Of a stretch of 64,000 nucleotides of DNA, positions 28,369-37,905 are shown piece after piece. The position numbers and the translations under genes are program-made. Source of the DNA: Campylobacter concisus (GTDB lineage Bacteria; Campylobacterota; Campylobacteria; Campylobacterales; Campylobacteraceae); contig NZ_JXUP01000004.1 in NCBI RefSeq assembly GCF_001891085.1, positions 117,992 through 181,991 of the forward strand. Direction: 5' to 3'. The notes under the pieces were generated by a model. It did not search any database and was not told the origin of the DNA. It saw only the letters and a list, made by a program, of their open reading frames with translations. Numbering within the stretch: position 1 is the stretch's first letter; the number at the start of each line of letters is the position of its first letter.

Positions 28369-29060
28369 TTCACCTTTTTATATTCATGCTCAAGTGCTGC
28401 GTAAATTTCACCTATCTTACTAACGCCATTTGACAAAATTTCACTCATCACTTTATTATCTTCGCGTCCGTTCCAATTTTTCTTATAGCTGCCTTCTTTG
28501 TAGCCATTATTTTGACGGAAGCGATTTAGCACGTTTTTAGCGATGTAGCACTCATAAAGCGAGTATAAATTTACGCCACATTTTAAAGACATAGAGAAGT
28601 AAATTTTTAAAATATCAAATATATCGTAGTCAAACCCGCTGCACTCATGTATAAGCATCTCAACATCATTCATTATCTCATAAATGCTCTCATCTTCGAT
28701 CCTTAATGGCTCTTTACAAAACTCACTAAAACCGCTTGATTGGCAAATATCATCGGCTAAAGTTTCTATATCCCCAAGCTGTTTTGATTTATAAATTTGC
28801 AAAGCCAGACTCATTATAAAGTGCCAGATATCAACAACTTCTATGCGTAAATTTTGCTCATCAGTCTTAGCATCTATGCTCTTCCAGTGTTTCCATGCAA
28901 AGCTATCAATCAGCTCAGCGCACTCCATATATATGCAGCGTCTCCAGCTAATTAATTTATTTTTATTAGTATAACCATTTTCCCAGCCAAGTCCATTTGT
29001 CTCATCATTTAGGCTTTGCTGCATCTTTAACATCTCTAAAATAATCGTTCTTTCATTCAT
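28365..29060 (-). CDS. dut: Dimeric dUTP diphosphatase
   Basis: 231 residues, all helical, unlike the trimeric beta dUTPases. It hydrolyses dUTP to dUMP to keep uracil out of DNA. Metal-binding acidic clusters are present: SWRRCIYMECAELIDSFAWKHWK and EVVDIWHFIMS, then YIAKNVLNRFRQNNGYKEGSYKK. This matches the C. jejuni enzyme, whose structure is of this dimeric MazG-related class. Confidence 0.9.
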   Translation of the reverse strand: MNERTIILEMLKMQQSLNDETNGLGWENGYTNKNKLISWRRCIYMECAELIDSFAWKHWKSIDAKTDEQNLRIEVVDIWHFIMSLALQIYKSKQLGDIETLADDICQSSGFSEFCKEPLRIEDESIYEIMNDVEMLIHECSGFDYDIFDILKIYFSMSLKCGVNLYSLYECYIAKNVLNRFRQNNGYKEGSYKKNWNGREDNKVMSEILSNGVSKIGEIYAALEHEYKKVK

Positions 29061-29142
29061 TTTAGACCCTTTTAAATTTTAAAGGATTATAACAAAAAAT
29101 TATTAAATGCCACGAGGTAAGCTTGACTTAAATCATTTTATG

Positions 29143-29150
29143 TATAAAAT
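29143..29150 (+). promoter_or_regulatory. -10 promoter for the small zinc-ribbon gene
   Basis: TGTATAAAAT lies 40 bp upstream of the ATG, with TTGACT at 29123-29128 as a short-spaced -35-like element. AAAGGAG follows before the start. Confidence 0.45.
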
Positions 29151-29189
29151 TTAGGAGCTAAAATAGGCAAAAATTTCAAAGGAGAAAAA

Positions 29190-29378
29190 ATGAGAGAAAA
29201 AGATCTAGTGGTTTGCAATGTTTGCGGACTAAAAAGCAGTGATGATACAAATGCAGTTTTTATCCACGCTCATAAAAATGGCGAAGAAGTTGATATCTGC
29301 ACCAGTTGTGTTCCAAGCGTGATCCATGGCTCAGGTATGGTCGTAAAATCAAACGAAGAGATAAAGGCTGAAATTTAA
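29190..29378 (+). CDS. Small zinc-ribbon-like protein
   Basis: 62 residues with two CxxC pairs, VCNVCG (residues 8-14) and ICTSCV (about 37-41), consistent with one zinc site, and two nearby histidines. A strong AAGGAG site precedes the ATG. No family name can be given. It ends four bases inside the 3' end of the convergent GGDEF-EAL gene. Confidence 0.72.
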   Translation: MREKDLVVCNVCGLKSSDDTNAVFIHAHKNGEEVDICTSCVPSVIHGSGMVVKSNEEIKAEI

Positions 29379-31690
29379 ACTTTAGCTATCATTTGAGGAT
29401 CTTGTCTTACAAGGTCTTCAAATTCTTTTGCACTCATAGGACGAGATAAGAAGAATCCTTGCACTTCATTACAATCAAGCTCTTTTAAGAAACGAATGTC
29501 TTCTTCTTTTTCTATGCCTTTTGCACCAACTTTTATCTTCATTGCCTTTGCCAAATCGATAATTGCAGATACAATTTGTGCATCTATTTTGCTATTTGAT
29601 GCTTGAGCAACAAATTCACTTGCTATTTTTATACGCTTAACACCGTATTTTCTAATATAAATAAATGAAGTATATCCAGAGCCAAAATTATCTATGCAAA
29701 TGTCTATATTATTTTCTTTAAGAATAGAAAAAATTTTATCGAGCGTTTTAGAATTATTTGTCCATATTTCTTCGCCAAATTCTATTTCAAAAAGCTCTGG
29801 ATTTATATGGTGCGAGCGTAAGATAGAAATAAAATCTAAAACAAATTTTTCTGATTTACTTTGAATCTGCGCAACATTTATGCTTATTTTTGGTATCAAG
29901 AGTTTTTCTCTTTGCCATATATCTATATACTCTATAGTCTTTGAAACTAAAAGCGAGCAAATATCATTTAAAATATCACTATTTACATTGACCTCTTTCA
30001 TAAATTTGCTTGCTTCCATCAAGCCAAATTTTTCTGATTTCCAATATAAAAAAACCTCTGCGCAAATCATTTTTTCGATTTTTAGATCAAATATTGGTTG
30101 AAAATACACATGAAGGTCTTCTTGTAAATTAGCTTTTTTAAGCGCGATCTCGATGCTTGAGCTTAGGTGCATTTCATTGCTAATTTTATCGCTATAAACC
30201 ATAGGATTTAAAGCTGGATTTTTCTTGGCATAATACATTGCCATATCTGCATTTTTTATAATATTTCTTGGGTTTGCCGTGCTATTTTTTGTTGCTACGT
30301 CTATGCCTATTATGCACTTAAGCCCAAAATGATATCTATCTATTTGAATTGGTTTTTCAATAGCGTCTTTTAAGGCAATACCAAGATTTAAGCGTTTTGT
30401 ATGACTATTTATCTCCATTTTTGCTAGTACGATAAATTCGTCCGCACTAATCCTTGCTATGGCTTCTTGTCTATTGCAAACTTCAAGTATCCTTTTTGCA
30501 ACTAATTTTAAAATTCTATCACCTATTTCATGCCCGTAAGATGTATTTATGCTTTTAAAACGGCTTAAATTTATATAATAAACTGCGATTTCCTCATCTT
30601 CAGAAATGCTTTTACACATTCTTTCAAGCTCATTTACTATAAAATTTCTATTGCCAAGATCTGTTAGATAGTCTTTCTCAGACATATCTTGAAGTCTTAA
30701 ATTTGCGAGCATAAGTTCATTGGTTCGCTCATGCATCGACTTTTCCATCTCTCTATGAAGATTTCTCTCATAATCTAATATTTTTCTACTTGCAATAGAG
30801 CTTTTAACATAGTAATTAACAATAGCATTTACAACTAAAACAAAAAGTGAGATGAGCGCACTAAAAGATGTTAGATCTTCTTGTAATAGCAAAGGTAAAA
30901 CTATTATTATTGGTAGCCATTTTGATCCTATTGAGATATCTTTATCGGTATTTGTAACATATTCGTTTTGGGCTTTTAAATGAAAAGCTCCTATCATCAA
31001 GAAGAAGAAAGGAACGATATATAAAAAATCTATTTTATGGCCAAAATTTACATTTGAGATCTGACCATAAAAAATAAATAAATTTAGCATCGTAAATAAA
31101 ATACTAGCCGATATAAGGTAAAAGCCGCTAATTTTTATATGAAGCAAACTGCTTGTAAAAACCTCGCTTAAAGTGATAAAAAGTATAAGAAAATTTATGG
31201 CTACAATAGAGAGAAAAACGATATTTGATCTATTATTTATCATTGATAAGATATCTACTTCATCAAAAATACCATATATTAACATTGCTATTAAAAAAAA
31301 GACACTTATGCTATCCATAATGATGGCTAGTTTCTCTTGACTAGCTGCAAATTTTGAATACAAAAATATACTAACACCAGCTAAAATAGATATCATCGGC
31401 AACATAAAAAACACATCAAGATACGCATAAGAACTATGAGTCCGCAATAGCACATCTTGATTTAACACCATTAATGCATCACAAATAGACCATAAAAAAA
31501 CACCAAAACATATTGCAAGCCAATGCGTTATTTTGGTTTTTACTTTATCCATTGAAGTATAAATGCCAAAAGTTATCATAAAGAAACTAAGCAAAATAGA
31601 TATTTTTCCAATTAGATTATAGTCTAGTAAAGATGCCAATAGTGCAAATACGAATAGCGCTACAACTGCAATTAAAATCCATTTTCGCAT
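29375..31690 (-). CDS. Membrane GGDEF-EAL protein with degenerate catalytic motifs
   Basis: 771 residues. About nine transmembrane helices fill residues 1-300, then a short coiled coil, a GGDEF domain (about 330-500) and an EAL domain (about 520-765). The cyclase signature reads SADEF (415-419) in place of GGDEF, and the phosphodiesterase signature EVFLYW (from 545) in place of EALxRW; IDDFGTGY is IDNFGSGY. Neither catalytic activity looks secure, so the protein may be a c-di-GMP sensor or scaffold. It resembles the protein at 32353-34680 throughout, so the two are paralogues. Confidence 0.88.
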   Translation of the reverse strand: MRKWILIAVVALFVFALLASLLDYNLIGKISILLSFFMITFGIYTSMDKVKTKITHWLAICFGVFLWSICDALMVLNQDVLLRTHSSYAYLDVFFMLPMISILAGVSIFLYSKFAASQEKLAIIMDSISVFFLIAMLIYGIFDEVDILSMINNRSNIVFLSIVAINFLILFITLSEVFTSSLLHIKISGFYLISASILFTMLNLFIFYGQISNVNFGHKIDFLYIVPFFFLMIGAFHLKAQNEYVTNTDKDISIGSKWLPIIIVLPLLLQEDLTSFSALISLFVLVVNAIVNYYVKSSIASRKILDYERNLHREMEKSMHERTNELMLANLRLQDMSEKDYLTDLGNRNFIVNELERMCKSISEDEEIAVYYINLSRFKSINTSYGHEIGDRILKLVAKRILEVCNRQEAIARISADEFIVLAKMEINSHTKRLNLGIALKDAIEKPIQIDRYHFGLKCIIGIDVATKNSTANPRNIIKNADMAMYYAKKNPALNPMVYSDKISNEMHLSSSIEIALKKANLQEDLHVYFQPIFDLKIEKMICAEVFLYWKSEKFGLMEASKFMKEVNVNSDILNDICSLLVSKTIEYIDIWQREKLLIPKISINVAQIQSKSEKFVLDFISILRSHHINPELFEIEFGEEIWTNNSKTLDKIFSILKENNIDICIDNFGSGYTSFIYIRKYGVKRIKIASEFVAQASNSKIDAQIVSAIIDLAKAMKIKVGAKGIEKEEDIRFLKELDCNEVQGFFLSRPMSAKEFEDLVRQDPQMIAKV

Positions 31691-31751
31691 ACCAGTTATA
31701 GATGATTTTGATATTAAAAAAATAGTGTCCCTCTCCTAAGAAATAGTCCAA

Positions 31752-31786
31752 ATTATACAAAAATTGACTTTGCTTTTGGTTATAAT
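31752..31786. promoter_or_regulatory. Divergent -10 elements
   Basis: TATAAT on the minus strand at 31752-31757 (62 bp before the GGDEF-EAL start) and TATAAT on the plus strand at 31781-31786 (35 bp before the YcxB-like start). Confidence 0.5.
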
Positions 31787-31820
31787 TTCCCAAAAATTTT
31801 AAAATTCACAAAGGTATCTT

Positions 31821-32360
31821 ATGAAGTGCAATATCGTCATAAATGGACAAAATTTAATAGATTATAAATCTTTTATCTTATTTTTCTCAAAGGCAGCAAG
31901 AAAGCAGTATTTTATAAACACATTTATGATATTTACTGAAGCCATCATAGCTGGTTTTGTTGCTGATATGCTATTAAAAAGTAAAATTTTTACTGTTATT
32001 GGAGCTGTTTTTGCTATATTTTGGATCATTTTTTATCCTATTTTTTTAAAAAGAAGTCGCATAGCTGCATTAAAGAGAATTGAAATTTCAGACGTTCAAA
32101 AGCAAATGAATTTTGAAGTAAATGAGAAATTTCTGGCTTACTATGAAGGCGAACCCAAAGAAAATGAAAAATTTGACCTAAATGAAGTTAGTGAAATTTA
32201 TGAACTCAAAAATATCTTTATCGTTTTTTTAGAAGAAAAAATTCATCTAATAATCCCAAAAGATGAAACTAGCTCAAAAATGATAAATGAGCTGGCTAAA
32301 CTTTGCCATAAAGATATTTTGAAATTTGAAAATTTTAGCGCAAAGAGTGTGCTTAAATAG
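31821..32360 (+). CDS. YcxB-like membrane protein
   Basis: 179 residues with two adjacent transmembrane helices (about 36-56 and 60-78) and a beta-rich C-terminal domain (FLAYYEGEPKENEKFDLNEVSEIYELKNIFIVFLEEKIHLIIPKDE) typical of the YcxB-like C-terminal family. Function unknown. It lies between the two GGDEF-EAL genes and overlaps the 3' end of the second by eight bases. Confidence 0.68.
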   Translation: MKCNIVINGQNLIDYKSFILFFSKAARKQYFINTFMIFTEAIIAGFVADMLLKSKIFTVIGAVFAIFWIIFYPIFLKRSRIAALKRIEISDVQKQMNFEVNEKFLAYYEGEPKENEKFDLNEVSEIYELKNIFIVFLEEKIHLIIPKDETSSKMINELAKLCHKDILKFENFSAKSVLK

Positions 32361-34680
32361 CGCTTATTATAAGCTTTTCAAAATCCTCTGCACTCATTGG
32401 CTTACCCCAAAGATACCCTTGCACCTCATCGCATCCAAGCTCTCTTAAAATTTCAAGCTGGGTTTCATCTTCGACGCCTTCAGCAATAGTCTTTAGCTCC
32501 ACATTTTTAGCCAAAGCTATAACGCTTTTTACCACGTCTTTATCTATATCATTTTTAGCAATATTATCTATCAGCTCTTTAGCGATCTTTAGGTGACTCA
32601 TAGGATATTTTTTGATGTAACTCATCGATGAAAAACCGGTACCAAAATCATCTATAGAGATGCAAATTCCTCTATTAGAAAGCTCAGATAACACACTTTG
32701 CATCATCTCTTCTGCATTGACAAGGCTAGCCTCAGTGATCTCAACATCTACACAAGATGGATCGATGCCGTATCTATCTATATAGCTTAAAAATTTAGAT
32801 GCAAAATTTATATTATCAATCTGTTTTGGCGAGATATTTATACCTATTTTTAGATTCATATTATATTTCTCATTCCAAAAGGCCATTTGTTTTATAGCAT
32901 TTTTTGCCACCCATTTTCCTATCGCATTGATAATCGAGCTTTGTTCGGCTATTGGGATAAATTTTGATTGATCTACTGGACCTTTTATAGGAGAGTTCCA
33001 CCTAACAAGAGCCTCTGCTCCTACTATTTTTTTACCTTCTATTAGATACTGGGGCTGAAATTTTAGCTCAAATTCTTCATCAAAGCTTATGCTATTTAGC
33101 AATATTTCTATGTAGTTTCTATCCTGAATCATGCTTTTTATATCATTATAAAAAACATACTTTTCAGATGCGTCTTTTTTTGCTGCTTCTAGTGCTGCTT
33201 CTGATTGCATGATAAAATCATCAGCCAAAATTTCACTAGTTTGTGTCGAGCTAATCCCTATTTTTGCATCAAGTACAATTTTATAATCATCTATAACGAT
33301 TGGCTCTGAAATAGCTTTTAGTAGATAATGTAAAAATTCCCTGCAATGCACATTTTCATTTTGCTTGACAACAACAATAAAGTCATCGCCGCCAGATCTT
33401 GCAAATAAGGAATCGTTTGGTGGTAATATTGACTCAATATTTAAAGCAAACTTTGCTATTACATCATCACCGACATAATGCCCATACGAGTCATTTATCG
33501 CTTTAAAATGGTTTATGTCAATACTATAAATATCTATCTTTTCGCCAAGCGCCTTTGACTTTATCATCTCTTCAAGCCTTGCGATAAAATACTGGCGATT
33601 TAGAGCATTTGTCAAATAATCATATTTACTGATCCTTTGTAGGTGCCTATTTGTCTCTTCAAGCTCTTTTACTTTACTTTCTATCTGGTTATTTAACACT
33701 TTTTTGATATGTATTTCACGTTTAATTAAAATATCCATCTTTCTAACATTAGAAAATGTATAAGATAATGCTCCGTATGCAAGCAAAGTAACTAAAATAG
33801 AAAATAACCATGTCAAATTTATCTTCCAAGAGTACAAGATCATAATCGTCAAAAATACGGCGAAAACAAATAGCTTTTGTATTAAAATTTTATCAAAATC
33901 GTTTCTGAGTGCCCTAAATTTTAGATTTGCCTCACCCTCTCTTAAATGAAGCGCAGCAACAAACAACATAAAAAATGAACTCTTAAATACAATGTCGTAT
34001 CCAGAAAAGGATATTTCATCTATCCAAAAATCCATTGTAGTGGTAAAAACATCATAAGTGCTTATTACAATAAGTGCTATCAAGCATAAAAGTATAGATA
34101 GTCTTCTTTTTGAAAATTTGAGTGAAAAAAATGCAATAAATGAAGTACAAAACATAAATAAATCTATGGCGATGTAACTTAGATTAAAAAAATCTTTTTG
34201 ACTTAAAACTTGAGTTAAATTTCTATTAAAAATCATAAACCACATAAAACTAAAATATATTGCGGAAATAGAGACTGAGTCCACAAATACTTGCATTAAA
34301 AATAAATTTTTCAAATTTTTGATCAAAATATAAAAAGCAGAAAATGCAAACATAAAATATGAGACCAAGTATGAGATTTGTATAAAATTGACTTTAGGGA
34401 GAAATTGTTTAAGAAAATCAACCTTATCATATAGCATCCACATAGTGTCTGATGCTACCCAGCAAGTAAGGCCTAATAATATATATATCCAATATGTTTT
34501 TAAATTTTTTGTCTCTTTTAGCTTTAAAAAGATAAATAATGTGATCATAAAATCAAATAGAGCAGTAATTATGCCATTATAAAAACTACTAGCAATAAAA
34601 TAACTAACAACATATACACAAAAAAGTATCAACATAAATGAAAAAGATACTTGATTTTCGTTACTTATTTTACTTATCAT
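32353..34680 (-). CDS. Membrane GGDEF-EAL protein with canonical EAL motif
   Basis: 775 residues: eight to nine transmembrane helices (1-310), a coiled coil, GGDEF domain (about 340-510) with GGDDF at 430-434, and EAL domain (about 535-770) with EALVRW from 556 and IDDFGTGFSS. The EAL half has the expected catalytic sequence, so c-di-GMP phosphodiesterase activity is plausible; the conservative Glu-to-Asp change leaves cyclase activity uncertain. It shares its layout with the degenerate paralogue 0.7 kb downstream. The membrane part probably senses a signal; the family is not named by any motif I recognise. Confidence 0.88.
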   Translation of the reverse strand: MISKISNENQVSFSFMLILFCVYVVSYFIASSFYNGIITALFDFMITLFIFLKLKETKNLKTYWIYILLGLTCWVASDTMWMLYDKVDFLKQFLPKVNFIQISYLVSYFMFAFSAFYILIKNLKNLFLMQVFVDSVSISAIYFSFMWFMIFNRNLTQVLSQKDFFNLSYIAIDLFMFCTSFIAFFSLKFSKRRLSILLCLIALIVISTYDVFTTTMDFWIDEISFSGYDIVFKSSFFMLFVAALHLREGEANLKFRALRNDFDKILIQKLFVFAVFLTIMILYSWKINLTWLFSILVTLLAYGALSYTFSNVRKMDILIKREIHIKKVLNNQIESKVKELEETNRHLQRISKYDYLTNALNRQYFIARLEEMIKSKALGEKIDIYSIDINHFKAINDSYGHYVGDDVIAKFALNIESILPPNDSLFARSGGDDFIVVVKQNENVHCREFLHYLLKAISEPIVIDDYKIVLDAKIGISSTQTSEILADDFIMQSEAALEAAKKDASEKYVFYNDIKSMIQDRNYIEILLNSISFDEEFELKFQPQYLIEGKKIVGAEALVRWNSPIKGPVDQSKFIPIAEQSSIINAIGKWVAKNAIKQMAFWNEKYNMNLKIGINISPKQIDNINFASKFLSYIDRYGIDPSCVDVEITEASLVNAEEMMQSVLSELSNRGICISIDDFGTGFSSMSYIKKYPMSHLKIAKELIDNIAKNDIDKDVVKSVIALAKNVELKTIAEGVEDETQLEILRELGCDEVQGYLWGKPMSAEDFEKLIISAI

Positions 34681-34689
34681 GTTCCGTCT

Positions 34690-36531
34690 TTATCTATCTT
34701 TCTCTGCCTTTTTGGCTAAGCTTTGCCATCTTTGCCACTCGCCACTTTCATCGACGTCGTTGCCGATAGCTTCGTATCTAGCGTAAAAATGCTCAACAAA
34801 TTTCTTGCACTCTTCATCTTTTGGCAAATAGCTTAGTTCATCTTTTTGGCAAAATTTCTCCAAAAACGTGCTCGCATCATCTTTTTTAGCGTATGTTTGC
34901 GCTAGATCGTAATAGTTCTCTAAGCAAATTTCTTTAAATTTAGCGTAAGCTTGCTCGCTCATATCCACGCTTAATTTGCCGTTAAATTTAAGCACTCCAG
35001 CCCTAAAAAGCAAGCTAAGATGTATGAGCCCCTCGCAGTAGTAAGCCCTCACCTCATCGACCTTTCGCCATGCGATAAGCCCAACCGCACGGGCGATCAG
35101 CTCGTGAAAGACGGCCATTTTATACTCCGCCTCTTCGTGCAAGAAGAAATTTACTAACCCGCCAGTCGTCGCCTTGTACTCTTCTATAAATTTAAAGACG
35201 CCACTTTTATTCATGCTCATCTCGGTATCAAGTCCGATAAAGAGAATGTGCCCAAACTCATGACCGATCGTTGAGATTTCATAGACTTTTTTCCAAATTT
35301 TTGGCTTTAAAAATAAAATCTCTCTACCAAAATCTAAAAATTCCTTGCTAAAAATTTCAGCCCCAAGCTTCATAAAAGGCTTTGCCTTTGCTCCTTCATA
35401 GACGTGATTTACAAAGGCAAAAATTTTCTTGCCACATTTAGCGCTAACACTCTCATCGTTTGGCACGACCTGAGCGCTAAAAAGCCCGTTTAGCTCCGCT
35501 GCGTAATAGATCATCGGCACGCTTATATAAAGCTGCGTTCTAGCGATATTTTCACTAACTGCCCTATTTGTCGCAGCGTTATCAAATTTTATCTTTTCGC
35601 AAACACTCTTATAAGTTTTTGCCACTTTTTCTTTAAAATTATGCTCATCTATGCCCTCGCTATCAACAAGCCTGATATCCCACTCAAGCGCAACCGCGTG
35701 CGTGTATGCATCTTCGTAGTATTCTAGTGGATGGCCTGGCTGAAGCGGACCTTTTACCTCCATCCACGCTATCTCAGCCTCTTGCCAAGCGTTTATCACC
35801 TTTGTAATATCTTCTTCACAAAAGGCATTTTGTAGCTTTTCAAGGTATTTGACATAAGATTTTTGCTCGTCATTTTTGGCTAAATTTCTTAAAATTTCAA
35901 GATTTTTAGCAAAGACGCTTTTAAGCTCTCTCACCTCATCTTTAAAAGCAAGTGCATAAGGCAAAAAGCTAAATTTATCACCTTCTTTTACTACCGCGCC
36001 ATACGCTCTATCAGCCCTTACGCCGTTAGCGTCACACTGAAATAAGCCGTTTTTAGTGATAAACTCATTTGCCTGGCTTAGATCTTTAAATTTAGCCTCA
36101 AACCCTTTATTTGTGGTATCTATTATCTTTTCTTGCCATGAAATTTGCCACGCATTTAGGCTTAGGCCAAGCTCGTGCATAGCCTGCACAAAGGCTTGGT
36201 TAAATGGATCTAAAATTTTCTCTTCTTTGGCCTTTTCTAAAAGCTTGATGTGCAGATTTTCATATAAATTTCTAACGTAGTTATACATTAAATTTAGCAC
36301 TCGTTTTTGCTCGTCATCGCCTAAATTTAGCTTTTTTAGCTCATTTTGAAGCGGATCTACTTTAAGATCTACTATCCTTCTTGCAAGGGCTAGTTTTTGG
36401 CTTGGTGTGCCAGCAAGGCCGCAAATTTTAACAGCCTCGTTTATAATGTCATCGTCTAAATTTTTATAAATAGCATTTAACTTATTTTTTTGCTCTTTTG
36501 TGAGTTCATTTAATCTTTTAAAATCGTTCAT
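34690..36531 (-). CDS. ciaB: CiaB-family invasion protein with a metallopeptidase-like motif
   Basis: 613 residues, matching the length of Campylobacter invasion antigen B. The adjacency of a divergent acyl-CoA thioesterase matches ciaB in C. jejuni (as I recall, Cj0914c-Cj0915). CiaB is reported to be exported through the flagellar apparatus and to aid host-cell entry. There is no signal peptide. In the C-terminal third an HEFGH motif (424-428) is followed by an EEYKATTGG segment (Glu450/451), the HExxH-plus-distal-Glu layout of gluzincin peptidases. Proteolytic activity is inference. A preceding cluster EWDIRLVD and the late FRAGVLKF are conserved-looking. Confidence 0.88.
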   Translation of the reverse strand: MNDFKRLNELTKEQKNKLNAIYKNLDDDIINEAVKICGLAGTPSQKLALARRIVDLKVDPLQNELKKLNLGDDEQKRVLNLMYNYVRNLYENLHIKLLEKAKEEKILDPFNQAFVQAMHELGLSLNAWQISWQEKIIDTTNKGFEAKFKDLSQANEFITKNGLFQCDANGVRADRAYGAVVKEGDKFSFLPYALAFKDEVRELKSVFAKNLEILRNLAKNDEQKSYVKYLEKLQNAFCEEDITKVINAWQEAEIAWMEVKGPLQPGHPLEYYEDAYTHAVALEWDIRLVDSEGIDEHNFKEKVAKTYKSVCEKIKFDNAATNRAVSENIARTQLYISVPMIYYAAELNGLFSAQVVPNDESVSAKCGKKIFAFVNHVYEGAKAKPFMKLGAEIFSKEFLDFGREILFLKPKIWKKVYEISTIGHEFGHILFIGLDTEMSMNKSGVFKFIEEYKATTGGLVNFFLHEEAEYKMAVFHELIARAVGLIAWRKVDEVRAYYCEGLIHLSLLFRAGVLKFNGKLSVDMSEQAYAKFKEICLENYYDLAQTYAKKDDASTFLEKFCQKDELSYLPKDEECKKFVEHFYARYEAIGNDVDESGEWQRWQSLAKKAEKDR

Positions 36532-36582
36532 TTTTTCATCCCCTGAAGTTGCAAGATTTTAGCATAAAGCCTTAAAATTTGC

Positions 36583-36588
36583 TACAAT
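36583..36588 (+). promoter_or_regulatory. -10 promoter for the thioesterase gene
   Basis: TGCTACAAT gives an extended -10 34 bp before the start codon; AAAGGC precedes the ATG. Confidence 0.4.
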
Positions 36589-36621
36589 CAACAAAAAATT
36601 TTAACATCTAAAAGGCAAAAA

Positions 36622-37035
36622 ATGGATATTTTAAAAGATTTTGGTGAGCCGCGTATCAAACAAGTTATGTTGCCAAAGGATACAAACTCAGCTGGAAATA
36701 TTTTTGGTGGCTGGATAATGAGTCAGATCGACCTTGCAGGTGCACAAGCTGCAAGAGAAATTTCTCCCGAGCGCGTTGTGACGATTTCTATGAAAGAGAT
36801 CATTTTCAAGCAACCTGTCTTTGTTGGCGATGTGCTAAGCTGCTACGCTAAAATCATCTCTGTTGGCAAAACTTCGATAACAACGCAAATAGAAGTGACT
36901 GCACTTAGGCTAAATGACGGTGGCTTTAGAGAGACTATACATGTCACAAGCGCTATTGCAACCTACGTCAGTGTAACAAAAGATGGACTTAAAAAGCCAA
37001 TCGATGAGAGACTAAAACAGCTTCATGGATTTTAA
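36622..37035 (+). CDS. Hotdog-fold acyl-CoA thioesterase
   Basis: 137 residues, a single hotdog domain of the YciA/acyl-CoA hydrolase type. Motifs: LPKDTNSAGNIFGGWIMSQIDLAGA with the catalytic Asp, and VVTISMKEIIFKQPVFVGDVL. It hydrolyses acyl-CoA thioesters; substrate preference is not evident. Divergent from ciaB. Confidence 0.9.
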   Translation: MDILKDFGEPRIKQVMLPKDTNSAGNIFGGWIMSQIDLAGAQAAREISPERVVTISMKEIIFKQPVFVGDVLSCYAKIISVGKTSITTQIEVTALRLNDGGFRETIHVTSAIATYVSVTKDGLKKPIDERLKQLHGF

Positions 37036-37183
37036 AAATTTGGTTGCAATTTATGCAACCAAATTAAAAAATTAATACTACTTTTAAAAATTATTGAAAT
37101 TCTTAAACTAAAAGCAATATTTTTCAACTTCTTTAAATGCTTTGTGAAGTAAAATCAGGCTCTATACATTTTTTGGGAGAAAA

Positions 37184-37822
37184 ATGAAAAAATCACGTCT
37201 AGGTCTTTTGCAAACACAAATCACAAAGATCCTAACTCAAAATGAGCTTGATAAATTTGAGTATAAAGAGCTACCAAAAACAAGCATAATCTACACCGAA
37301 GAGATCAAGATCATTATCTTAAAAAGTGGCTGTGCAAAGCTCTCATTTTTTGAAGATGGAGAAGAATTTATCCTTTATCATTTAGAAGCGAGCAACATCG
37401 CCGTACTTGATGATAATTGTGCTTTTGAAGTGCTTGAAGATGCTGAAATTTATACTATAAATTTAAACAAAATAGGTGAAATTTTATCAAATGCAAATGT
37501 CGCAGATGAAATTTTAAAAGCTGTGCTAAATGCAGTGATCGTGCAACGCCAAATCATAAAATCCATACTTTTTGAAGATGCAAAAGGTAGGATTGCAAAT
37601 TTTTTGATCGAGCTTGCAAAGGAGCAAGATCTAAAGCAAAATGGATATCACTACATATTTTTGCCATTTTCTCTAAAGGTGCTCTCAAGCTTTGTGGGGC
37701 TCAAACGTCAAAGCGCTTCAACTGCTTTTAATGAGCTTATAAAAGATGACATCATAAGAAAGATCACACCACACGAGTTTTTAATAATTGATTATGAAAA
37801 ACTTGAAAGTTACACAAACTAA
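37184..37822 (+). CDS. Crp/Fnr-family transcription regulator
   Basis: 212 residues. The N-terminal cyclic-nucleotide-like beta domain (about 30-110) is short and lacks the cAMP-binding RSAxL signature; it contains only two Cys (about 44 and 90), so an FNR-type Fe-S cluster is unlikely. A long dimer helix is followed by a winged helix with the recognition segment SSFVGLKRQSASTAFNEL. It lies next to the formate channel and about 1.1 kb from the hyf operon end, making it a candidate regulator of formate metabolism (inference). Confidence 0.85.
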   Translation: MKKSRLGLLQTQITKILTQNELDKFEYKELPKTSIIYTEEIKIIILKSGCAKLSFFEDGEEFILYHLEASNIAVLDDNCAFEVLEDAEIYTINLNKIGEILSNANVADEILKAVLNAVIVQRQIIKSILFEDAKGRIANFLIELAKEQDLKQNGYHYIFLPFSLKVLSSFVGLKRQSASTAFNELIKDDIIRKITPHEFLIIDYEKLESYTN

Positions 37823-37868
37823 AAATCAAAAATTTTTATAATAGCTAGCAAAGAGTAGTCTTAGAGGA

Positions 37869-37905
37869 TTAGTCTTTGCCAAGAAGCAAAGACTAAAAAT
37901 TTTTA
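37869..37905. terminator. Terminator between the regulator and the formate channel gene
   Basis: TTAGTCTTTGC (37869-37879) pairs with GCAAAGACTAA (37885-37895), followed by AAAAATTTTT. It lies between two convergent genes and ends at the channel stop codon. Confidence 0.7.
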
